Assembly (NCBI GenBank): GCA_965601455.1
Contig: OZ271831.1
Span: 3,720,001-3,784,000 of the forward strand
Direction of reading: 5' to 3'
Source of the DNA: JANQEU01 sp965601455
GTDB lineage: Bacteria > Bacteroidota > Bacteroidia > Cytophagales > Cyclobacteriaceae
Length of the DNA stretch: 64,000 bases
The stretch's first letter is position 1. Every line of letters starts with the position of its first letter. The position numbers and the translations under genes were made by a program. A model generated the notes under the pieces. It was not told the origin of the DNA. It saw only the letters and a list, made by a program, of their open reading frames with translations, and made no database searches. This document shows positions 27,530 to 34,962 of this stretch, one piece after another.

Positions 27530-29470
27530 TTAAACTAATAAAGCATCTGTCATGATCTCTAATGTACCTGGGCCATCATGAGCCAGCAGCTTCTTAAAAG
27601 CGTCGTCCAGTTGTTCTTTTTTCTCCACCCGGATTCCCAATGCACCACAGCTAGAGACAAATTCGGAAAAATTCGGATTAACCAAGCCGGTTTGCCAAAC
27701 ATCATATTCTACCGCCCGTTGTTCTTTTGAGATTTTGCCAAGCTCATAATTATTCAACAATATGTGCTTGATAGGCATGCCGTACTTTACAGCAGTTGTC
27801 ACTTCCATTGGATACTGACCAAATCCTCCATCGCCGGTAACTGCAAATATCGGACGGTGATCACCTACAGCAGCCCAAAGACCCATGGCTGCCGGGTAGC
27901 CAAATCCAATGGATCCAAGGTATCCAGACATTACAATAGATTGTTCGGAGCATTCAAAATATCTACCGAAACTATAGGTGTTATTCCCAACGTCAACTGC
28001 TATGGCAGCATCTTTAGGTACAAACCGATTCATTGCGTCAAACACCGCGCTGGAGCTCACGCCATTCTCGAAGTCCTCCAATAATCGCTTAGCTTTTTCC
28101 TTTCTCCAAATATCCCAACGTTCGGCAATAACCTTTCGCCGGTCTTCAAAATCAGTTGAAGAAAGCTCATCTAGTAGCGTCCACGCCGTGATTCCAAGTT
28201 CACCCCAGACCGGAACATCAATTTTATGGAACTTGGCTAAAGTTAGCCTGTCGAAATCAACCTGTATTGTCGGTATCTTATCGGTAATACCTGTATGATT
28301 AGAGAAAGACGCTCCAAAAACAAGTAATAGATCCGCCTCATTCATGAAATAAGAGGCTATAGGTGTACCGCTTCTCCCAAGGACTCCACATCCCAATGGA
28401 TGAGAATCAGAGATCAAACCTTTACCCTTAAAGGTGGTCAAAACAGGAGCGTTGAGCTTTTCTGCAAGAGAAATGATGCTATCCATCTCAAACCTGGCGC
28501 CATGACCAACAATGATTGTTGGTTTTTTAGATTTATCAAGAAGTGATAAAGCATGATGAATGACATCCGGAGAGGGTTGAATATGATAATCCGCCACCCG
28601 ATCCTGCAGATCTGATGCTGATGTGTTATCAGCTTCAATCACCTGGACATCATCCGGAAAAGTTAAGTGGGACACCTGTCTATCAACGATAGCATGCTTA
28701 ATAGCAAGATTCATCAGCTCAGCGTGCTTACTATCCGATTGCACCCGGTGATTGAAGGAAGCAACGGAATTGAATGCTTGCACCAAATCCACTTCCTGGA
28801 AAGCACCGGTCCCAACGACCTGTGTTTGTACCTGACCTGAGAGCGCCAACAAGGGAGCACGATCGTTCTTGGCATCCCACATTCCGGTATACATATTGGT
28901 TGCACCCGGCCCTGCAATTCCAAAACAAGCGGCAGGTCTTCCTGTGATTTTCCCGAATGCTGAAGCGGCAAAAGCAGCGGCTCCTTCATGTCGAATACCA
29001 ATGTACTTGAGTTTTTTCTCCTCCTCTAATTTCCTCATAGCGTCCGCGACTCCAAGGTTCGAGTGTCCGACCATTCCGAACACATGGGAGATCCCATTGT
29101 TGACCATGGTTTCCATCATAACGTCAGATATCGTGCGAGTTTTAACCTCTTCTTCCTCAAGCTCTACATAGATACCATCATCCCGAATCTCTATCGGAAA
29201 CGTTTCTACTCCATCGTCAAATCCAGGTGCTTTGCCGGTAATAGGGTCATAATCCCAACCGTGCCAAGGACAGCGCAAAAGCCCATTCTCGATGGATCCT
29301 TCCCCTAATGGTCCACCCTGGTGAGGACATTTATTATCCAGACAACCAAACTTCCCCTCGTGATGTGTAAGACAAAAGCTTTTATTACCTGCAGTAACTG
29401 TCATTACCCTTTCATCCAAGAGATGTTCCGGGTCATCCAGAACCTTTTTCCATACTTTTTTAAGCGGCAT
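27530..29470 (-). CDS. Rieske [2Fe-2S] - thiamine diphosphate enzyme fusion (pyruvate oxidase / acetolactate synthase-like)
   Basis: The 646-residue fusion has an N-terminal Rieske domain (1-105) with ligands Cys48/His50 (KCPHQGG) and Cys67/His70 (RCPWHGW). A full ThDP enzyme follows, with the cofactor-activating Glu162 in IRHEGAAAF and the ThDP/Mg motif starting GDGGFGQYPME and ending ILLNN. The order of domains is that of pyruvate oxidase and acetolactate synthase. A 2-oxo acid is the expected substrate; the Rieske centre suggests that electrons from the decarboxylated intermediate leave by one-electron steps. It is directly upstream of a second Rieske-fused enzyme. Confidence 0.83.
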   Translation of the reverse strand: MPLKKVWKKVLDDPEHLLDERVMTVTAGNKSFCLTHHEGKFGCLDNKCPHQGGPLGEGSIENGLLRCPWHGWDYDPITGKAPGFDDGVETFPIEIRDDGIYVELEEEEVKTRTISDVMMETMVNNGISHVFGMVGHSNLGVADAMRKLEEEKKLKYIGIRHEGAAAFAASAFGKITGRPAACFGIAGPGATNMYTGMWDAKNDRAPLLALSGQVQTQVVGTGAFQEVDLVQAFNSVASFNHRVQSDSKHAELMNLAIKHAIVDRQVSHLTFPDDVQVIEADNTSASDLQDRVADYHIQPSPDVIHHALSLLDKSKKPTIIVGHGARFEMDSIISLAEKLNAPVLTTFKGKGLISDSHPLGCGVLGRSGTPIASYFMNEADLLLVFGASFSNHTGITDKIPTIQVDFDRLTLAKFHKIDVPVWGELGITAWTLLDELSSTDFEDRRKVIAERWDIWRKEKAKRLLEDFENGVSSSAVFDAMNRFVPKDAAIAVDVGNNTYSFGRYFECSEQSIVMSGYLGSIGFGYPAAMGLWAAVGDHRPIFAVTGDGGFGQYPMEVTTAVKYGMPIKHILLNNYELGKISKEQRAVEYDVWQTGLVNPNFSEFVSSCGALGIRVEKKEQLDDAFKKLLAHDGPGTLEIMTDALLV

Positions 29471-29552
29471 AAAGTGTGTTTTATTAGGTTTTGTAAATCA
29501 TTAGTGTGATTATAAATCGAGATTACGGATCCCGTTCTAAGTTAAAATATTG

Positions 29553-30383
29553 TCAACAATTTCTAAGGAATTTAATGACGTCTTCCACGAACTGAAAGGC
29601 CAGCTCTTTCTGATCTTGAACCAACAGCTCCTGATAACACAGTGTAGCACCTGTCCATCCATCGGTGACCCAATGACCACCGATCAGTGGATGGTTTACT
29701 AATTTCTCCTTTTCTAAATGCGGCCAGTGATTAACATAAACATAAGGCTCCTCAATCAATTCATCACCTGGAGATAAACCGATTCCAATACTTCGTAATG
29801 TTTCGGCGTTCGAATCTCGTTCAAGTCTTAACAGCATCGCCAAATCAAAATGGTGAGGCCAGCATCTAATCTCTGAGACATCATTCTCACCTTCTGAAAC
29901 ACTTCTAAGAATGTTATCCGTATTCCCATATAGTGCTCCAAGGGCCTTAAGAGCCTCTTTCGAACAATTCAGGGGAGCAGAATAATCATACGGTTCTATT
30001 TCGTAAGGTAATTCCAGATTTACGGCTGACCCGTTCAGATCCAGGCTAGACAACGACTCTCTGAGCCAGATCAAGCCCTCCTCAACGCTTTTGCCGACGA
30101 GCATTAGCTCAGAAACCGGATTACTTTTTTTAATAACAACCAGCTTTAATTCTGAGAAAATCAAACCTATTCGGATATCATCCGAACCAATAGACACGGA
30201 TTCCATGCAGCTAAATTCAGTATTCCATGTCAGGCTGGCCGAGGTGTCCGAAGGATCCGGTGGAAGAAGGTTTCTTGGCACTGCAGCCACTAATTGAACC
30301 GCCTGGTGAAGACTTTTCCTGGTTTCATTCAGAGTAGAAACATCTGTTGCTATTACTTCCGTCCAGTCAGCCATTTCAATCAT
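29553..30383 (-). CDS. Conserved-looking protein of unknown function
   Basis: The 276-residue soluble protein has no signal peptide or membrane helix. Notable segments are RCWPHHFDLAMLLRLE, SIGIGLSPGDELIEEPYVYV and NHWPHLEKEKL; the clustered Trp, His and Pro look like a conserved core with possible metal or ligand contacts. I do not recognise the family. It lies 82 bases upstream of the Rieske-ThDP gene on the same strand and could belong to the same unit. An ATG three codons in is an alternative start. Confidence 0.55.
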   Translation of the reverse strand: MIEMADWTEVIATDVSTLNETRKSLHQAVQLVAAVPRNLLPPDPSDTSASLTWNTEFSCMESVSIGSDDIRIGLIFSELKLVVIKKSNPVSELMLVGKSVEEGLIWLRESLSSLDLNGSAVNLELPYEIEPYDYSAPLNCSKEALKALGALYGNTDNILRSVSEGENDVSEIRCWPHHFDLAMLLRLERDSNAETLRSIGIGLSPGDELIEEPYVYVNHWPHLEKEKLVNHPLIGGHWVTDGWTGATLCYQELLVQDQKELAFQFVEDVIKFLRNC

Positions 30384-30428
30384 ATAAAAGTCTAATCGCG
30401 ATTTTGATATTTAAGTCGAAGTCATTCA

Positions 30429-30797
30429 TTAGATTTTCAAATGCTTTTGCCTAATTCCTATGGCACGGTATGAAAAAACTATCAGCATTAATAGCGATGC
30501 ACTGATTAGAAGAACACCTATAATAATCATCCCTTTGGATATAAATTCCAATTGCTCAAAAAAGGCAATAATGATACTACAGGAAGCAAAGAGGAAGAGT
30601 GCAATATATTGTAATACTATCGCAATACTTATCAGCTTAAGTTGTTCGAGCTTTAATGAAATGACTTCAACTTTTTCCTCTTTTTCCATTTGCTCCAACT
30701 GATAAATTTCATCGTTCAAGCCATTGATAAAATTGGAGGTAGATAACACCAAAAGGCCAGCGCTGCTGAGCAATGTAAAAGGAAGATACCATTCCAT
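30429..30797 (-). CDS. Small membrane protein, DUF2721-like
   Basis: The 122-residue protein has one N-terminal hydrophobic segment (about 4-24), a charged helical stretch of about 30 residues (YQLEQMEKEEKVEVISLKLE), then two membrane helices and a basic tail (RAIGIRQKHLKI). The arrangement resembles DUF2721 proteins, but the match is weak. It is 45 bases upstream of the 29553-30383 gene on the same strand. Confidence 0.45.
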   Translation of the reverse strand: MEWYLPFTLLSSAGLLVLSTSNFINGLNDEIYQLEQMEKEEKVEVISLKLEQLKLISIAIVLQYIALFLFASCSIIIAFFEQLEFISKGMIIIGVLLISASLLMLIVFSYRAIGIRQKHLKI

Positions 30798-30917
30798 ATC
30801 CGTGTATTGATGTCTCTAAATTTTGCATTTCTTTTTCATTTAAACTAGGATCGTAAAATGAAAGTGATCTCTGGAAGGAAAGGATTTTGACTTTCTGAAT
30901 TTTAAAACAGAAAAAAT

Positions 30918-31594
30918 ATGAATGTTCTGATTACTGGGGCCAGTGGAATGGTTGGTAAAGGAGTTTTACTGGAATGCCTCGATCATCCTGAAATTGAGAA
31001 GGTCATAACCATAGGTCGATCCGATTTAGATATTACCCATGAGAAATTAAAGAATATCGTTCATAAGGACTTTGGGGACTACAGCTCCATCGAAAACGAG
31101 CTAATCAATCTCGACGCATGCTACCTATGTATGGGAATCAGCGCCGCAGGATTATCCGAGGAGAAGTATACCATTATTACTTATGATTATACCTTGGAGC
31201 TGGCTAAGGCTATTCTAAAGCAGAATCCGGAGGCTACCTGTAATTATGTGTCAGGCCAGGGTACCGACTCCTCAGAAAAGGGACGTACTATGTGGGCCAG
31301 GGTCAAAGGCAAAACTGAAAACGATTTACTGAAACTGGCTTTAAACAGGCGTTCATGTTTCGTCCTGGAGGAATCATTCCTCTTCGAGGTATAAAATCCA
31401 GAACACGACTATACCAATTTGTTTATGACTACTTCATGTGGTTGGTTAAACTAATGAAGTTCTTATCACCCAATTCAGTTGTTAACACTACCCAAATTGG
31501 CCTGGCTATGATTCAGATTACAAAGAATGGGTATTCCAAGAAAATTGTGGATCCCAAGGACATTATTGAGCTTTCGGAAAAAGAAACCACTTAA
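30918..31594 (+). pseudogene. NAD(P)-binding oxidoreductase (HTATIP2-like) interrupted by a -1 frameshift at a T TTA AAC heptamer
   Basis: Two overlapping frames encode one protein. Frame 1 (30918-31394) starts MNVLITGASGMVGKGVLLE and reads correctly to about codon 143, then continues out of phase to a stop. Frame 2 (31355-31594, and open upstream to the junction) supplies QAFMFRPGGIIPLRGIKS and the C-terminus. Codons 38-40/41-43/44-46 of block 313xx (GCT TTA AAC, 31338-31346) place a T TTA AAC heptamer in the zero frame. A -1 slip there reads CAG GCG TTC ATG next and gives a 225-residue protein of normal family length. A one-base deletion near 31335-31338 explains it equally well, so it is either a pseudogene, a read error or programmed frameshifting. 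The downstream gene starts on its stop (TAATG). Confidence 0.75.
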
Positions 31595-32898
31595 TGCTCC
31601 AAACCGGTAAGACGCATATAAGTTTCCGGCCATTCCAGGAAAAAGAGAACATAACCATCGTCACTCCAGAAGACGGTTTTTTTCTACATACTTTTTATGA
31701 TGTATGTCCTTTCAGCCCATCGAACAGATACTTGGCAGTAACAGGATTCCCGTATCAAGGCAAGAAACCAGTTTACGGCGACAAGGCTAAGGTTTGTGTT
31801 ATTGACCTTCACCAAAAGACCATTCAGGTTCTTTACGAAACACAGGCATGGTCCTTTCAACTAGGTGCCAACATACAATGGAGCCCGGTGTCTGATGACT
31901 ATTTGTACACGAATGACATAGCGGATGGTAAAGTAGTGGGAGTCAGAATCAATCGGAACACAGGCAAAATCGATTTCCTTTCCGGACCTAAATACGATAT
32001 CGATCCAGAAGAAAAGTATTTCGTGGGGGGCAATCTAGAGTATATGAATGCCACTCAGTATGGCTATGGTGTCCCCGACAAGGGTAAATTCCCACAGTAC
32101 TTTAGGAAAAAACATTTGAAAACGGAGGGTCTTTGGAAAACAGATCTACTGGCCAACCGAAGTGAGTTGCTGGTAGATCTTGAAACCTTCAGGAAAAAAG
32201 ATCTTCAAATGGCAGATCAGGATGTAATCCCTTACTGTTTTCATAGTAAAGTAAGTCCCGATGGAAAACATATTTTACAGGTGATTCGCTACCTGAAGAA
32301 GCATTTTCTCTCCAAACTGGGATTGGTTCCAACTCATTTACTTTCGAAAAAGAGATCCAGCCTTTTCATTGTCAGCGTGGATGGAAAATCTGTGAAACAG
32401 CTGGTGACTCCGAAACAATGGCACACCAAAGGCACTTTTGGAGAGAGTGCTAACCACCCTAACTGGCATCCAGATGGTAACCATATCGTGATGAACATGG
32501 TACCCAAGAATTTGGGATATGATAACATGACTATGGTCAAAATCAATATCCATAATGAAGAAATCGTACCCTTGAGCAAGCATATGGGAAGCGGGCACCC
32601 TACGGTAGATGGAAATGAAAAATACCTTTTGACCGATGCTTATCCCAAACAGCATTGGGTGACCGAAAACAGGCAAACCGTCCCCATAAGAATGATTGAC
32701 CTTTCAACGGACAAGGAAACGCGACTTTGTGAGGTACCTGTCCAACTTGAAACCGAAAAGAGGAAGGCTGTAGAAGGTGGAAGTCACTTTAAATTGGATC
32801 CTCACCCAGCCTGGAACAGAGATTATTCTGCTGTTTGTTTCAATGCTGTCATCAACGGAAATCGACAGGTAGTACTTGCGGATCTTAGATCCCAATAA
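31594..32898 (+). CDS. TolB-like beta-propeller protein
   Basis: The 434-residue protein is built of WD40/TolB-like blades with recurring motifs: FSPSNRYLAVTG, WSPVSDDYLYTND, VSPDGKHILQVI, WHPDGNHIVMNM and the terminal WNRDYSAVCFNAV. It resembles the oligogalacturonide-lyase/TolB-C fold group but I see no clear catalytic set. There is no signal peptide, so it is probably cytosolic. The ATG shares its A with the stop of the frameshifted oxidoreductase gene, so translation depends on ribosomes that have entered the second frame. That gives a reason for the upstream frame junction to matter. Confidence 0.65.
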   Translation: MLQTGKTHISFRPFQEKENITIVTPEDGFFLHTFYDVCPFSPSNRYLAVTGFPYQGKKPVYGDKAKVCVIDLHQKTIQVLYETQAWSFQLGANIQWSPVSDDYLYTNDIADGKVVGVRINRNTGKIDFLSGPKYDIDPEEKYFVGGNLEYMNATQYGYGVPDKGKFPQYFRKKHLKTEGLWKTDLLANRSELLVDLETFRKKDLQMADQDVIPYCFHSKVSPDGKHILQVIRYLKKHFLSKLGLVPTHLLSKKRSSLFIVSVDGKSVKQLVTPKQWHTKGTFGESANHPNWHPDGNHIVMNMVPKNLGYDNMTMVKINIHNEEIVPLSKHMGSGHPTVDGNEKYLLTDAYPKQHWVTENRQTVPIRMIDLSTDKETRLCEVPVQLETEKRKAVEGGSHFKLDPHPAWNRDYSAVCFNAVINGNRQVVLADLRSQ

Positions 32899-32908
32899 AT
32901 TCAAAAAA

Positions 32909-32923
32909 GCCCGGTGGACCAGG
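32909..32923 (-). terminator. Probable terminator of the GH3 operon
   Basis: On the minus strand CCTGG-TCCA-CCGGG, a 5-bp stem with one G-T pair, is followed by CTTTTTTG, 10 bases past the stop of the TIM-barrel gene. The stem is short, so the call is moderate. Confidence 0.5.
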
Positions 32924-32932
32924 TGTCAGTTC

Positions 32933-33793
32933 TTAATTGAAACCAAATTTGGTCAATCCTTTTCTGCTCAACTCCAATGCTTCAAATGGCTTCATGCCGT
33001 CAAAGGTTCGGTCTTGTTCAACTATGTAGTACTCCATTCCCGACAGATCTTTCTTATCCAGGATTATTCCAAAGTCAATAGAACCCGACCCAACTGGAGC
33101 AAATCTTCCCTGGTCATCCATATCTTTCACATGCCAAACTTTAAATCGACCGGGATACTTTTCGAAGTAGGCAATGGGATCCGCCTCAGCTTTTGTAACC
33201 CAATAGAGATCCAGCTGAAAATTGACATTTTCTGAATCAAGGTTCTCAAGCATGTAATCCATGGGAACTACACCATTGGCGTTTTCCAAAAACTCGAAAT
33301 TATGGTTATGATACAAAAACTCTAAACCTGCTTCTTTACATTTTCCTCCAATTTCATCCAAAATAGAAACCAAGTATTCGACATCATCAGACATAGATAG
33401 AGATTGGGTTGCTGGATCATAGGAGAAAAGACCCATGGGTGGAACAGGGGCTACAAAATATTTGAATCCAACCTTTTTTGCGTCAGCAATCAACTGATCG
33501 GCATTTTCCAGGGTTACACCCCCCATGTGAACACTTAGGGGAATCATGCCCAGGTCACTGACTTCTTTTTTGAATTCTTCCGGTGTCATTCCATAGAACT
33601 TGCCCTTTTTATAATCCACCGCCTCGATATACTTATATCCTAGATCAGCAACTCTTTTCATTGTTCCTTTAGGATCTTTAGCCATTGCATCCCTTACGGT
33701 GTAAAGAGTAGCACCACCAAATTTCTCTTGTGCAAGTGCCAGAAATGAAACCATAAAAAAGAGGTTAATCAATACAAATTTGATGCTATTCAT
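32933..33793 (-). CDS. Exported sugar phosphate isomerase/epimerase-like TIM barrel
   Basis: The 286-residue protein has a signal peptide (MNSIKFVLINLFFMVSFLAL, ending ALAQ). It then shows the AP endonuclease 2 / xylose-isomerase-like TIM barrel: LGYKYIEAVDY, GMIPLSVHMGG, LEFLYHNHNFEF, NFQLDLYWVTKA and VWHVKDMD, which carry the usual Glu, His and Asp metal ligands. Exported members of this fold in Bacteroidota often lie in carbohydrate loci. It is third in the GH3 operon, 68 bases after the esterase gene. Confidence 0.82.
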   Translation of the reverse strand: MNSIKFVLINLFFMVSFLALAQEKFGGATLYTVRDAMAKDPKGTMKRVADLGYKYIEAVDYKKGKFYGMTPEEFKKEVSDLGMIPLSVHMGGVTLENADQLIADAKKVGFKYFVAPVPPMGLFSYDPATQSLSMSDDVEYLVSILDEIGGKCKEAGLEFLYHNHNFEFLENANGVVPMDYMLENLDSENVNFQLDLYWVTKAEADPIAYFEKYPGRFKVWHVKDMDDQGRFAPVGSGSIDFGIILDKKDLSGMEYYIVEQDRTFDGMKPFEALELSRKGLTKFGFN

Positions 33794-33861
33794 GGGGCTA
33801 TTCTTTACTGTTACTATTTACATTCAAACTTAAATCTAGTGGATACCGAGCGAAGCCACTT

Positions 33862-34941
33862 CTATTCTGTATAAAACACTTCATCAAGAAAGGAAACCAT
33901 TTTCTCGAGAGCTGGAATAGCATTCATCTCAAAGTTGTCACCGGAATCAAGGAAAGCATGTGATTGACCCTCATATTCCCAATATTCCATTCCTTGATGA
34001 CCTTTCTTCACTAGCTTATCCATGAATGCCTTGACAGAGGTTGGAGTGACTACCGGATCTTCCGTTCCAACAGTGAATAGCATGGGTGGAAGCTTGCTTT
34101 CGGAGGTATCAGGATAGTTGTGAAAAGGAGATACCTTCTTATAATATTCGGAATGAGTTATCGCGTTAATGTTTTCACCAAATATCCCCCTGGGCCGACT
34201 AGAGGCAACAGCCCAGAAAATATTCTTCTGACTCTCAAATCCTCCAAGTCCTGCCTCATAAATGTCAAAAGCTCCATAGCTGATCACCGCTGCTTTCACT
34301 AAACCATCCGCAATTTGACCCAGACTTTCTATACTTTCTCCGGGGGGAATCCAGCTAGGTCTAAATCCAGATGGGCCATTGTCGTAACCGGATACAGAAA
34401 GGTCGCTCAGTTGCATGGTTCCGATAGCCGCCAAATGACCCCCAGCACTATCTCCGGTCAGTATGATTCGATCAGGATCACCTCCGTATTTTGCCACATT
34501 GGCTTTAACCCAGAAAATACTACCAAAGGCATCCTCAACAATCTCGTTCATTTTCACGGAATTACCTTTATCTCTAAGTAGTCGATAGTTGACATTGCAG
34601 ACTACATATTTACCAGTAGAAGCCAGGTAAGCGGAAGCATCTTTCATGATCTTGTTGCTATTGATCAACCAGCCACCTCCATGAAACATTACAATTACCG
34701 GATAATTTTCTAAAGAATTGTTTGGCGTGTATATGTCCATCGTGAGGCTGAAGCCATCAGGTTCCGCCCACTTAATGTTCTTTACAACAGTGTATTTGTC
34801 TTGCTCCAAAACCACCTGTTCGGTGATATGTCCAGTTTGATCATCCCAATCGGGTTTTTCCCGAACCACCAACCAAAGAATAACTATGAGTGAGACAAGG
34901 ATCAAACCTATGATCCCAATGATCTTGAGTAGACGTTTCAT
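33862..34941 (-). CDS. Membrane-anchored alpha/beta hydrolase (HSL/BD-FAE-like esterase)
   Basis: The 359-residue protein has an N-terminal membrane anchor (about 5-26), oxyanion motif FHGGGW (86-91), nucleophile Ser165 in GDSAGGH, and a likely acid/base pair in VGTEDPVV and GQSHAF. This is the hormone-sensitive-lipase-like esterase layout, which in polysaccharide loci often deacylates glycans. It is second in the operon, 21 bases after GH3. The substrate is not determined. Confidence 0.85.
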   Translation of the reverse strand: MKRLLKIIGIIGLILVSLIVILWLVVREKPDWDDQTGHITEQVVLEQDKYTVVKNIKWAEPDGFSLTMDIYTPNNSLENYPVIVMFHGGGWLINSNKIMKDASAYLASTGKYVVCNVNYRLLRDKGNSVKMNEIVEDAFGSIFWVKANVAKYGGDPDRIILTGDSAGGHLAAIGTMQLSDLSVSGYDNGPSGFRPSWIPPGESIESLGQIADGLVKAAVISYGAFDIYEAGLGGFESQKNIFWAVASSRPRGIFGENINAITHSEYYKKVSPFHNYPDTSESKLPPMLFTVGTEDPVVTPTSVKAFMDKLVKKGHQGMEYWEYEGQSHAFLDSGDNFEMNAIPALEKMVSFLDEVFYTE

Positions 34942-34962
34942 GTTTTAAACTTGCTTCTGATA

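Noticed and set aside
31355..31594. Separate small gene of 79 codons after the oxidoreductase
   Set aside because: Its translation is the C-terminal part of the same oxidoreductase, and the frame is open back to the slippery heptamer, so it is one split gene.
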